DNA from: Bremerella sp. P1
GTDB taxonomy: Bacteria; Planctomycetota; Planctomycetia; Pirellulales; Pirellulaceae
Direction of reading: 5' to 3'
DNA length: 64,000 bases
NCBI RefSeq assembly: GCF_028748185.1
Contig: NZ_CP118164.1
Span: 3,497,814-3,561,813, forward strand
In this document: positions 43,372-52,271 of the stretch, in pieces
Layout of the letters: the number at the start of each line of letters is the position of its first letter
Position numbering within the stretch: the stretch's first letter is position 1
The notes under the pieces: model-generated
Database searches by the model: none
Told to the model about the DNA's origin: nothing
The model's input: the letters and a program-made list of their open reading frames with translations, nothing else
Made by a program: the position numbers and the translations under genes

Positions 43372-46152
43372 ATGCGAATCAATCCTCACCGAAATCCATC
43401 CAACCTACGGACATCGCCAGTTCCCTCGTGCTGGGTCGCCATGGCGCTGTTGATGAGTGCCCTGTTTGTCGTTGGTTGCCATTCGCCGGGCTTCTACCGA
43501 GTTCAGGCGGATGACGACGCGTACCATCTTGTCTCCGAGAAGAACAACGATCCTCGGTGGCATCTTGATCGGATCTCGATCGATCCGAATCCGCAGTCGC
43601 GCATGTTTGATCCCTTCAGCCCCGATTGTCCTCCGATGCCGTTGGACGACCCGGCGTCCAATCAATTCATGCATGTGGTTGATCATAAGCCGGCCTACTG
43701 GGGCTGGGAGAATGAAGGCGTAACCGACGAAGTCGCCAATCCGAACTGGATGGCCTACCTTCCGTTGAACGAAGGAGGGGAACTGGTTTTAAACGTCGAT
43801 CGTGCCGTCGAACTGGCACGACTCAATTCGCCCACCTACCAGCGAGAGCTCGAAGACCTTTACTTGTCGGCACTTGATGTCAGCTTTGAGCGTTTTCGAT
43901 TCGATGCCCAGTTTTTCGGCGGTTATGAAGTCTTCTACACAGCCGACGGCCCAGAACGCGGCGGCGGTGACTCGTCGAGTTTGCTCGAAGCGAATACCCG
44001 CAGCATTCAGATGGAAAAGCTTTTCGCGACCGGCGGCCAGTTGGTGGTTGGTTTCGCAAACAGCATGATGTGGGAGTTCTCGGGACCCAACACCGATTCG
44101 GTCAACAGTTTGATTGACTTCTCGCTTGTTCAGCCGCTGCTGCGTGGCGGTGGCCGCAAGGTGGTGCTCGAGAACCTTACTCAGCAGGAACGAAACCTGC
44201 TTGCCGCCGTTCGCGACATGGAACGATTCAACCAGTCGTTTTATCTCGATATCGTTGCCGGACGTGGACTCACAGCCGGGCCACGCATTGGTGGAGGGCT
44301 TCCATCCACAGGTCCCAACGGATCCTTTGGTGTTGGCGGCTACTACGGATTGCTGCAACGGCAACAGACGATTCGCAACCAGGAAAGCAACATTGCTTCG
44401 CTACGAAGCAGCCTGGCTCAGCTTGAAGCACTGTTCGAGGCGGGCCGAATCGACTCGTTCCAGGTGGAACTTACCCGACAATCGCTGTTTCAGACGCAAA
44501 GCTCGTTGTTGTCCAACAAAACACAGCTGGCCAATTCGCTCGATCAGTTCAAGATCGACATGGGGCTGCCGCCTGAGCTGAATGTCGAGCTAGAGCGAGA
44601 TCCTTTCTTTGACCAATTCAACCTGATTGATCCTGCGTTTACTCCGGTAACCAATAAGCTGAACGATATTCAGATCACCGTGGGTAACTCGATTTTGGAA
44701 GTGTTGCCGGATCCGGAAAAGATCGATCCGAACGTACCTTTTGAGCCTGAGCTGGTATGGGACGACGAAGTCGAAGCACGACTGAAGGCGGTACAAACGC
44801 TGACCCAGCAGTTGAAGGTGATTCTGCAACTGGTTCAGGAAGACTTCTTCCCATTGGTCGAACAAGATGTTTCGCGTCTGGAAGAAGCGCTGCCAACTCG
44901 TATCGAGGATCTGAAAGAGATTACCGAGAAGTTGGCGGGTTACAGCGAGAATGTCCAGGACGAAACGGTATCAGGGGGCGTACTTAGTACACGCCGTCTG
45001 GAGGAATTGCCTCCGCAGCTTCGTGCCGTGCTGGACGATCTGAAAGTTCGATTTGCCCAACACACAACGATCCTGGACGAAATCAATGCGAACGTGGGCA
45101 AGTTGATCGAAAGCGGCCCAGCCATGCAGCCCAAGCAGTTGTACGGTGAGGCGAAGATCGCCGTGTTTGATCCTGTACCGGATGAAATCACGACGCTTAT
45201 CTCGGACGTGTTGGGATTGTCGCTGGTTCAAGCTCGTGCCCGAGCCGAAACAGTGTCGCTGGTGCCGGTCGATATCGATTCGGATACGGCACTCGATGTG
45301 GCACGGGTTTATCGTCTCGACTGGATGAATGCCCAAGCGGCCTACGTCGACTCGTGGCGAAACATTCAAGTTGTCGCGAACGATTTGATGAGCGATCTCG
45401 ACATTGTCTTTACCGGCGAAATCGGCAACCTTGGAGATAACCCAGTCAAGTTCAACAGCGACAATGGTCGCCTAAGGGCCGGCCTTGAGTGGGACGCGCC
45501 ACTTACACGACTGGTGGAACGCAACAACTACCGGGAAGCTCAGATTCAGTATCAACGAACCCGACGTGCCTATTACCAATACCGCGACTTCATCAGCCAG
45601 GGGCTACGCGATACCATTCGAACGCTTGACTTGAATCGCATCAACTTCGAGTTGCGACGTGCAGCTGTTCAAGTGGCGATCTCGCAGGTTGAACGAACGC
45701 AGTTGCGTTTGCAGGAACCTGCCAAGCCCAACCAGAACAATCAGCAGTTCGACTCGAGTACGGCTCGTGACTTGTTGAACGCGTTAGACAGTCTTCTCTC
45801 GGCACAGAACGACTTCCTTTCCGTGGGCGTGAACTACGAAGTTCTGCGGCGTGGTCTTGATGTCGATATGGGAACGATCCAGCTCGATGAGCGAGGTGTC
45901 TGGGTTGATCCAGGCCCGGTCGACGGAACCTACTGGGAAGCGAAACTGCAGGAGATGCAGTTTGAACACGAGATTCCAGAACTATCGGAGGCCTCCGATC
46001 TTTCCTCGGGTGTCCCGGAAGAGATCCAGTCGTCAGGTTCGTTACAACTGGAAGTCGACGGAGCCGAACCCATCGAGCTGCCTCCTCCGGTAGGAGAGCT
46101 CGAGCCAACGAGGGTCGAAGCGATCGATCTACGATTAGAGCCCCCCAAATAG
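43372..46152 (+). CDS. TolC-family outer-membrane lipoprotein with long insertion
   Basis: A 926-residue protein, about twice the usual TolC length. The leader ends LFVVGC with the lipobox cysteine at residue 36. Two TolC-type helical repeats are recognisable: the first around residues 135-405 (AVELARLNSPTYQRELEDL; QVELTRQSLFQTQSSLL) and the second around 655-835 (RYQ-type NNYREAQIQYQRTRRAYYQ; AQNDFLSVGVNYEVLRRGLDVD). Between them is an extra block of about 220 residues with strong heptad character (LTQQLKVILQLVQEDFF; LEELPPQLRAVLDDL). It should form the outer-membrane exit duct. It is first in the operon after marR. The C-terminal 60 residues are Glu/Pro-rich. Confidence 0.85.
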   Translation: MRINPHRNPSNLRTSPVPSCWVAMALLMSALFVVGCHSPGFYRVQADDDAYHLVSEKNNDPRWHLDRISIDPNPQSRMFDPFSPDCPPMPLDDPASNQFMHVVDHKPAYWGWENEGVTDEVANPNWMAYLPLNEGGELVLNVDRAVELARLNSPTYQRELEDLYLSALDVSFERFRFDAQFFGGYEVFYTADGPERGGGDSSSLLEANTRSIQMEKLFATGGQLVVGFANSMMWEFSGPNTDSVNSLIDFSLVQPLLRGGGRKVVLENLTQQERNLLAAVRDMERFNQSFYLDIVAGRGLTAGPRIGGGLPSTGPNGSFGVGGYYGLLQRQQTIRNQESNIASLRSSLAQLEALFEAGRIDSFQVELTRQSLFQTQSSLLSNKTQLANSLDQFKIDMGLPPELNVELERDPFFDQFNLIDPAFTPVTNKLNDIQITVGNSILEVLPDPEKIDPNVPFEPELVWDDEVEARLKAVQTLTQQLKVILQLVQEDFFPLVEQDVSRLEEALPTRIEDLKEITEKLAGYSENVQDETVSGGVLSTRRLEELPPQLRAVLDDLKVRFAQHTTILDEINANVGKLIESGPAMQPKQLYGEAKIAVFDPVPDEITTLISDVLGLSLVQARARAETVSLVPVDIDSDTALDVARVYRLDWMNAQAAYVDSWRNIQVVANDLMSDLDIVFTGEIGNLGDNPVKFNSDNGRLRAGLEWDAPLTRLVERNNYREAQIQYQRTRRAYYQYRDFISQGLRDTIRTLDLNRINFELRRAAVQVAISQVERTQLRLQEPAKPNQNNQQFDSSTARDLLNALDSLLSAQNDFLSVGVNYEVLRRGLDVDMGTIQLDERGVWVDPGPVDGTYWEAKLQEMQFEHEIPELSEASDLSSGVPEEIQSSGSLQLEVDGAEPIELPPPVGELEPTRVEAIDLRLEPPK

Positions 46153-46586
46153 GCATCAAGCAGACGGAATTCCTCAGGCTGATTGCCTGTGTTTTCAAAG
46201 TTACCCGAAGTGTCATCTCTGCGCGGGATTGCGTAAATCGCTGTTATGGCACGGTTTACTTATCTGCCTGATAGCCGTTTTAACAATCTTTTTGGAATTC
46301 GCAGAATCTTCCGCGACTTCTCGGGGTTTCATCCGGGTGAAGTACTTCGGGAGTCGATCTATACCATATGAGCGGTGAATCGCACTCCGGTTTTTCGGTA
46401 ACTACCTTCTGACCAATGGGTTAGGAGGTACAGATATTGAGAATTGGAGCGGTTTTTGAGGTTATCCTCGGCTCATTGTTTGGTAAACTAGTAAGTGCCT
46501 TCCTGGCATACTCCCTTCCTTCTAAAGATTCATGCACGGAAATCCATGGTTAGGTCCGTGCATCCTACCTTCGTTGAGAAATATCC
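46153..46586. other. intergenic region within the efflux locus, 434 bases
   Basis: Unusually long gap between the TolC-like and adaptor genes of one export system. No gene is seen. It may contain a second promoter; a hairpin close to the adaptor start is listed separately. Confidence 0.45.
46532..46563 (+). promoter_or_regulatory. hairpin in the leader of the adaptor gene
   Basis: ATGCACGGA (46532-46540) pairs with TCCGTGCAT (46555-46563), a 9-bp perfect stem with a 14-base loop that ends 23 bases before the adaptor start codon. There is no T run, so it is more likely a leader structure or protein-binding dyad than a terminator. Confidence 0.4.
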
Positions 46587-48407
46587 ATGGCTAGCTTTCC
46601 GTCTAGTTTGCTACGTTCGCTAGGTGCTCCTATTCCGCGGCCGCGATATCGTCGATCGGCAAGAGGGGGATATTTCGCCAAGGCAGCTATTGTTTGCCTC
46701 GTCGTTGCGGGGGCTGCTGGAATCTACTTCTACACCGCCGGCAAAAAGGGACCGATCGTCGAAGACGAAATGTTCCATCAAGTAGCGGTCGGAAACTTTG
46801 TCCACGATGTAGTGGAAAAAGGCGAAGTCGAAAGTGCCCGGAACGTCGATGTGATGTCGGTCGTGCGCGGCTACCGCGATTTGAACAGCTTCGAGATCCT
46901 ATGGGTGATCGAAGAAGGCAAGATGGTCGAGCCTGGTGATGTTCTGGTCCGACTCGATTCGTCGGCATTGGAAGAAGAGGCAAAGCTTCAGCGACTCGAC
47001 TTGAGTGGTTCGGTTGCCGGTTTATCTAAGGCCCAGAACGAACTCGAAGCCGCTCAGATTGCCATGACCGAATACGTCGACGGACTGTTTGTTCAAGAGA
47101 AGAAGGAACTCGAAGCCGAAATTAAGTTCGCCGAAGAAACGCTCCGGCGTGCCGAGGAATACTACGCCTATAGTTCGCGTCTGGCGGCCAAGGGGTTTGT
47201 GACTTCGCTTCAATTGGAAGGGGATAAGTTCGCCGTCGATAAGGCGAAGATTGAACTCGACAACGCGAAGCTCAAGCTGTCGGTGCTCATCGAGCAAACC
47301 AAACATAAGAAGATCAAGGAACTCGAGAGTAATATTGGTGTTGCCAAGGCAGACTTAGAGTCAGCCAAAGAGCGAAACTCCATTGAGCAAAAGCGGCTCG
47401 ACTTCTTCTTAGAGCAGATCAAGAACTGCACGATCACAGCTCCCGCTTCTGGTCAGGTGGTCTACGCCAACGAACGCGGTAATCGCGAAGCTTCCGAATT
47501 CATTGTCGAACCAGGAACATCGGTGCGAGAACGGCAGACGATTATTCGCCTGCCTGACTACAGCGCCATGCAGGTTCATGTGCTGATTAACGAATCGCGA
47601 GTCGCCATGGTCGACCCCGGCATGAAAGCGACGATCACGCTCGATGCATTTGATGGTTTGAAGTTGTCCGGCACTGTGACGAAGGTCAACGAGTATCCCG
47701 AACCGATCAGTCGATTCGGTGCTCAGATCAAGCGTTATGCTGCCGTGGTGACCATCGATGGCACGCCGCGTCAAATCAAGCCTGGTCTGACGGCCAACTG
47801 TGCCATCCACGTCGATAGTCAAGACGATGTCATAATGGTGCCCGTACAGTCAGTATTCCCCCACGGTGACGAATACTTCTGCATGGTTCGCAAGACTGCC
47901 GAGGATGTCGAACCCAGAAAAGTGGACTTGGGAGCGAGCAATAATCGATTTGTGGTTGTCAAGAATGGACTGAGCGAGGGTGAGTATGTTTCGATGAGCC
48001 CTCGTCGTTTGATCGATACGGTCGAGATGCCTGAACTCTCTCCAGAGCAGCTTGATCCAAAGCCAAAAGGTAGTGGCAATCGGAAGGGACCACCGGGGCG
48101 AGGTCCTGGTAAGCCTGCACAAGAGACACGTGAAGAGAGCCCTGGCGAAACGGATTCTTCAGGCGAGCAAACACAATTGGTCGACCGAGTGCTAAAGAAC
48201 TTTGACACCAACAACGACGGCATCTTGTCTGCCGATGAACTGGCTGCCAGTGGTGGCGAGAAGTACACCAGTGCCGATCAAGACGGAGACGGTCAGATCG
48301 AACGCCACGAATTGATCGCGGCGACCAATGCCGAAGAAGCTCTTGAGGAAGACCCTGTAAGGATTGCCGAAGACCAGCCTCCGCAACCAGTGGGAGGCGC
48401 TCAGTGA
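46587..48407 (+). CDS. periplasmic adaptor (HlyD/MacA-like) with C-terminal EF-hands
   Basis: A 606-residue membrane-fusion protein. A single anchor helix (residues about 30-50) is followed by the first lipoyl half, a long coiled coil (about residues 125-275: LSKAQNELEAAQIAMTEYV onward), the second lipoyl half (CTITAPASGQVVYANERG) and the beta-barrel (MKATITLDAFDGLKLSGTV). After a Pro/Gly/Glu-rich linker (about 485-530) the last 76 residues hold two EF-hand loops: D540-TNNDGILSAD-E551 and D564-QDGDGQIERH-E575. The adaptor links the TolC-like duct to the ABC permease downstream; the EF-hand tail is not part of ordinary MacA. It overlaps the ATPase gene by four bases. Confidence 0.88.
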   Translation: MASFPSSLLRSLGAPIPRPRYRRSARGGYFAKAAIVCLVVAGAAGIYFYTAGKKGPIVEDEMFHQVAVGNFVHDVVEKGEVESARNVDVMSVVRGYRDLNSFEILWVIEEGKMVEPGDVLVRLDSSALEEEAKLQRLDLSGSVAGLSKAQNELEAAQIAMTEYVDGLFVQEKKELEAEIKFAEETLRRAEEYYAYSSRLAAKGFVTSLQLEGDKFAVDKAKIELDNAKLKLSVLIEQTKHKKIKELESNIGVAKADLESAKERNSIEQKRLDFFLEQIKNCTITAPASGQVVYANERGNREASEFIVEPGTSVRERQTIIRLPDYSAMQVHVLINESRVAMVDPGMKATITLDAFDGLKLSGTVTKVNEYPEPISRFGAQIKRYAAVVTIDGTPRQIKPGLTANCAIHVDSQDDVIMVPVQSVFPHGDEYFCMVRKTAEDVEPRKVDLGASNNRFVVVKNGLSEGEYVSMSPRRLIDTVEMPELSPEQLDPKPKGSGNRKGPPGRGPGKPAQETREESPGETDSSGEQTQLVDRVLKNFDTNNDGILSADELAASGGEKYTSADQDGDGQIERHELIAATNAEEALEEDPVRIAEDQPPQPVGGAQ

Positions 48408-49147
48408 ATTACGCCACGCGCGTAGTTGACCTCAAGAAGATCTACCACCTCAAAGGCGAAACCGTTCACGCACTGCGAGGAATTAACTTCGATGTTCCTG
48501 AGGGTGACTATGTATCCATCATGGGAACATCCGGTAGTGGCAAAAGCACGCTGCTGAATATGTTGGGGTGCCTGGACCGACCCTCATCCGGACAGGTCGT
48601 TCTGGGGGGAAATGACACGAGCAAACTTTCCGACGATCAACTCTCGCAGCTGCGAGCGTCGCGGATCGGTTTTGTTTTCCAGTCGTATAATCTCATTCAG
48701 CAGCTGACGGTGATCGAGAACATCGAAGTTCCGTTGTTCTATCGAGGTAGCGTGTCTTCAGCCGACCACAAGCGTGCTCGGGAATTGGCTCGAATGGTAG
48801 GCCTGGGCGAACGCATGGGGCATCGGCCAACTCAGCTTTCTGGTGGACAGCAGCAACGTGTTGCCGTCGCTCGCAGCCTGATCAATAACCCTGACTACAT
48901 CCTGGCCGACGAACCGACCGGTAACTTGGATTCAAAAACGACCGAAGAGATCTTGCAGTTGTTCGAGACCCTCAACGATCAGGGACGCACGATTATTCTG
49001 GTGACCCACGAAGATGACGTCTCGCATCATGCGAAACGTTCGATTCGCTTGATGGACGGGCTGATTCAGGAGGATCACATAGTAGAGAATCGCCGTTCGG
49101 CCAACGCCCGCGGTACGATGGATACTTCGGCACTGAACTTAGCGTAA
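48404..49147 (+). CDS. ABC transporter ATP-binding protein (MacB/LolD type)
   Basis: A 247-residue nucleotide-binding subunit. Walker A is GTSGSGKST (residues 41-49), the Q-loop is FVFQSYNLI (Q93), the signature is LSGGQQQR (145-152) and Walker B with the catalytic Glu is YILADEPTG (165-173), then the switch histidine in LVTHEDD. Closest to MacB/LolD-type ATPases that power mechanotransmission exporters. The start is GTG, overlapping the adaptor stop (GTGA), so translation is coupled. In E. coli MacB the ATPase and permease are one chain; here they are separate genes. Confidence 0.93.
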   Translation: MNYATRVVDLKKIYHLKGETVHALRGINFDVPEGDYVSIMGTSGSGKSTLLNMLGCLDRPSSGQVVLGGNDTSKLSDDQLSQLRASRIGFVFQSYNLIQQLTVIENIEVPLFYRGSVSSADHKRARELARMVGLGERMGHRPTQLSGGQQQRVAVARSLINNPDYILADEPTGNLDSKTTEEILQLFETLNDQGRTIILVTHEDDVSHHAKRSIRLMDGLIQEDHIVENRRSANARGTMDTSALNLA

Positions 49148-49166
49148 CGCACAGGAATTTGGTCCC

Positions 49167-50495
49167 ATGCTTGGGCTACGAATTTGGAAACTTGGAATCA
49201 AAAGCTTGCTGCTGCATCCGATGCGGTCGCTGCTGACGATTCTTGGTATTTTCATCGGCGTAGCGAGTGTGATCTGGCTGCTGGCCATCAGCGAAGGGAT
49301 CAGTGCGAAAGCCCAACAGCAAATCGAAAAACTGGGTGCCGAGAACATCATCGTTCGCACTGTGAAGCCCCCGTCCGAGGCCATCGCGGAACAACGTGGT
49401 CCGTTGACTTACGGTCTGAAGCGAGACGACTGGAAACTGCTGGAGGAAACGCTTCATTCCGTCGAGACGGCAACGCCCATTCGTGAAATTAGACGCCAGT
49501 TCCGCCACGGTCCAAATTCGGTCAATGGTCGGTTGGTTGGCTGTACGCCAGCTTACGCACGATTGAACCACCTGGAAGTGCAACCACGCCGTGGTCACTT
49601 TCTGACGGACGTGGAAGTCCAGGATAAATCAAATGTTTGCGTCTTGGCTGCGGAAGTCGCCGATTCGCTATTCGGTTTTGAGAAGCCGGTCGGTAAGACG
49701 ATTCACGTCGACGACGACATCTATACCGTGGTCGGTGTTTTAAAACCCAAGGCCGCGACCGCTGCTGTGGGCGGAAGCTTGTCGGGGCAGCAATACGACA
49801 AGGACGTTTACATTCCGATCAGCACCCTCTGGCAACGCATCGGCGATCATGTCGTGATGATCGAAGGGGGGACGTTCTCCAGCGAGATCGTCGAGCTCAA
49901 CCAAGTCACATTGAAGATTGCCAAATCCGATCAGGTCATGAACACGGCTGACCTGGTTCGCGAGAGCTTGGAGAACCACAATACACTACGCGACATCTCG
50001 GTGGTGGTCCCGCTCGAGCTACTGGAGCAGGCCCGGCAGACAAAGTTTATGTTCATGGTCTTTATGGGCCTGATCGCGGCCATCTCGCTGCTGGTCGGCG
50101 GTATCGGCATTATGAATATCATGCTGGCCACGGTGACGGAACGTACTCGCGAGATCGGTATTCGTCGGGCATTAGGTGCGAAGCGGGGCGATATCATCCG
50201 ACAATTTCTGGTCGAGACGATTGTTCTTTCGGTCGTCGGTGGCCTCACTGGTGTGTTGGGCGGGCTACTCTGTATTCCAGCCGTCGAATTGGCTCGCTTC
50301 CTGGCCAATACGTATGACCCGGCATTGATAGCACAGTTGCCCGATTCTATTCGGGACGTGAGCCCCCAGATCGTGCCAATTTCGATCCCTCTGGCTTTTG
50401 GGATTTCGGTCCTCGTTGGCGTGATTTTCGGCCTGTATCCTGCAAGCCGAGCGGCAGATCTCGACCCGATCGAAGCACTTCGGGCTGCCAACTGA
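49167..50495 (+). CDS. ABC transporter permease, MacB/FtsX type
   Basis: A 442-residue permease with one N-terminal helix (LLTILGIFIGVASVIWLLAI), a periplasmic MacB_PCD domain of about 230 residues and three C-terminal helices of the FtsX domain. The conserved FtsX segment GIGIMNIMLATVTERTREIGIRRALGAK is present, followed by the last two helices and the EALRAAN ending typical of MacB. Together with the preceding ATPase, adaptor and TolC-like protein it makes a complete tripartite exporter for a peptide, antibiotic or lipid-like substrate, not identifiable here. It starts 19 bases after the ATPase gene and ends the operon. Confidence 0.93.
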   Translation: MLGLRIWKLGIKSLLLHPMRSLLTILGIFIGVASVIWLLAISEGISAKAQQQIEKLGAENIIVRTVKPPSEAIAEQRGPLTYGLKRDDWKLLEETLHSVETATPIREIRRQFRHGPNSVNGRLVGCTPAYARLNHLEVQPRRGHFLTDVEVQDKSNVCVLAAEVADSLFGFEKPVGKTIHVDDDIYTVVGVLKPKAATAAVGGSLSGQQYDKDVYIPISTLWQRIGDHVVMIEGGTFSSEIVELNQVTLKIAKSDQVMNTADLVRESLENHNTLRDISVVVPLELLEQARQTKFMFMVFMGLIAAISLLVGGIGIMNIMLATVTERTREIGIRRALGAKRGDIIRQFLVETIVLSVVGGLTGVLGGLLCIPAVELARFLANTYDPALIAQLPDSIRDVSPQIVPISIPLAFGISVLVGVIFGLYPASRAADLDPIEALRAAN

Positions 50496-50609
50496 GTTGA
50501 ACCGGGAAGCCCATTCTCGGATCGCTCAAAGTGCGTTATCCTGTACCATTCTTCGCGATACGGATATTTTCTCTAAGCTCTGTAACTTTATACGATCAGG
50601 CGGCAGCGG

Positions 50610-51773
50610 ATGGCCAAGAAGAAAGCCCCCAAGAAAAAGGTAGCACCCAAGACGGATAGCAAGGCGAAGGTTGATCTATCGAAAAAGGATAAGCACACGC
50701 TGAAGCAATTGGTGGGCCTGGCCGACAGTGTGGTCTCTGCTGCTGGGCGAGTTCGCGATCCGAAGATGGACATCCCGACCCGCAGTCTCTCGAACGTGCG
50801 CTACAACAAGTCGCAGCGTATTATCGAGATGGGCAAGAATACAACGGGGCGGCAACTGTTCAATCTGAATCAGGCCAAAAGCTATATGCAGACGATGCTC
50901 GTCGGCAGTGGCTGCAAGAAGCTGATCGACGAAGGCAAGTCGACCAGCATTCGAGGTCTCTACTATCTGCTCAAGCACACCATTGCCGGTACCAAGGAAG
51001 AAACCTTTGCCGATCAGGCCGAGAGCGACCCGATCATCGAAGACGTCGAAGTGTTGCTGAACGTGCTCCGTGAAGAGCTGCACTTGTACGCTCAAAAGAA
51101 GGGAGACATGGTCGGCAATATCGTCCTCCGTGATAAGGGGGATGAAATCGATTGCTCACGCATGGGAAGCGGTGGGTACGGGATTCCGTCGATCGTCGAG
51201 CCGGAAACGATTGAGTTCGTGAAATGCGAAGCCGATTTCGTCCTGCATGTCGAAAAAGGTACGGTCTGGCAGCGGTTCAACGAAGACAAGTTTTGGAAGA
51301 CGCACAACTGTATCCTGACGCACGGTGGTGGGCAGCCATCGCGTGGCGTTCGGCGGCTGCTCTCGCGATTGAACAACGAGCTCAACTTGCCAATCTATTG
51401 CGTGCTCGATAATGACCCTTGGGGGTATTACATCTACAGCGTTATCAAGCAAGGCTCGATCAACCTGGCCTACGAGTCGAAGCGTATGGCTGTCCCCGAT
51501 GCCAAGTTCATCGGGCTGCGATCGATTGATTATGAACGCTGCAACCTTTCCCCCAGCGTTCAGATCGCCCTGAACGATTCGGATCGAAAACGCGCCAAAC
51601 AGATCGCCAGCTACCCCTGGTTCGAGCAGAAGAAGACCTGGCAAAAAGAAATCCAGAAGATGCTCGACAACGGCTTCAAGTTGGAAGTCGAAGCACTGAT
51701 CAGCCAAGGGGTAAGTTACGTGACCGAAGAATATGTCCCGGCCCGCTTGGCGGAACGTTCGTGGCTGGACTAG
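50610..51773 (+). CDS. top6A: DNA topoisomerase VI subunit A (Spo11-like)
   Basis: A 387-residue protein of the Top6A/Spo11 family. A lysine-rich N-terminus leads to the 5Y-CAP domain with the tyrosine pair Y118-Y119 in SIRGLYYLLKHT, aligned with the catalytic region of archaeal Top6A and Spo11. The Toprim domain has E215 (FVLHVEKGTVWQRF) and the DXD pair D267/D269 (YCVLDNDPWGYYIYSVIK), plus the ILTHGGGQPSRGVRRLL motif between them. Paired with subunit B it makes an ATP-dependent type IIB topoisomerase. No subunit B gene is in the window, which is notable because the two are often adjacent. Confidence 0.9.
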   Translation: MAKKKAPKKKVAPKTDSKAKVDLSKKDKHTLKQLVGLADSVVSAAGRVRDPKMDIPTRSLSNVRYNKSQRIIEMGKNTTGRQLFNLNQAKSYMQTMLVGSGCKKLIDEGKSTSIRGLYYLLKHTIAGTKEETFADQAESDPIIEDVEVLLNVLREELHLYAQKKGDMVGNIVLRDKGDEIDCSRMGSGGYGIPSIVEPETIEFVKCEADFVLHVEKGTVWQRFNEDKFWKTHNCILTHGGGQPSRGVRRLLSRLNNELNLPIYCVLDNDPWGYYIYSVIKQGSINLAYESKRMAVPDAKFIGLRSIDYERCNLSPSVQIALNDSDRKRAKQIASYPWFEQKKTWQKEIQKMLDNGFKLEVEALISQGVSYVTEEYVPARLAERSWLD

Positions 51774-51818
51774 TCTTTCGCTCGAAGAAATTGGAACGCA
51801 GAGACCAACGGAGAAGGC

Positions 51819-52271
51819 ATGATCGATCGAAGCGACCTCCCCCCTGAGCTGGCAGATTTTGCTGCTGTCGCCCAGGTTCCCGTGCAGTGGGGAGACATGG
51901 ACTCGTTTCAGCACGTGAACAACACGGTCTATCTGCGCTGGTTCGAGACGTCTCGTGTGCGTTACCTGGAGGTCTCCGGTCTGAATCCCATCATGGAAGC
52001 CACCGGTTGCGGGCCGATCCTGGCTTCAGTGCACTGCAATTATCGGAAGCAGCTTCGTTATCCCGATACGGTGCTCATTGGTGCCCGGATGGTGAAGCTT
52101 GGCGGGACGAGCATGAAGGTCGAGCACGTCGTCTACAGCACCGGACAGGGTAACACTGTCGCGGATGGTGAATCAGGCGTCGTGTACTTCGACTACGCGA
52201 ATCAACGGCCAATCGTCATTCCCGATGACGTGCGAAAACTGATTGCTAAAACCGAAGGCCGTGAGCTCTAG
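51819..52271 (+). CDS. acyl-CoA thioesterase (4-hydroxybenzoyl-CoA thioesterase/hotdog family)
   Basis: A 150-residue hotdog-fold thioesterase of the 4HBT/YbgC type. The signature VQWGDMDSFQHVNNTVYLRWFE contains the catalytic aspartate region and HVNN motif; YRKQLRYPDTVLIGARMVKLG is the following conserved block. Such enzymes cleave short or aromatic acyl-CoA esters in the cytoplasm; the substrate cannot be inferred from the neighbourhood. Its TAG stop and the stop of the convergent gene share the palindrome CTAG (52268-52271). Confidence 0.9.
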   Translation: MIDRSDLPPELADFAAVAQVPVQWGDMDSFQHVNNTVYLRWFETSRVRYLEVSGLNPIMEATGCGPILASVHCNYRKQLRYPDTVLIGARMVKLGGTSMKVEHVVYSTGQGNTVADGESGVVYFDYANQRPIVIPDDVRKLIAKTEGREL

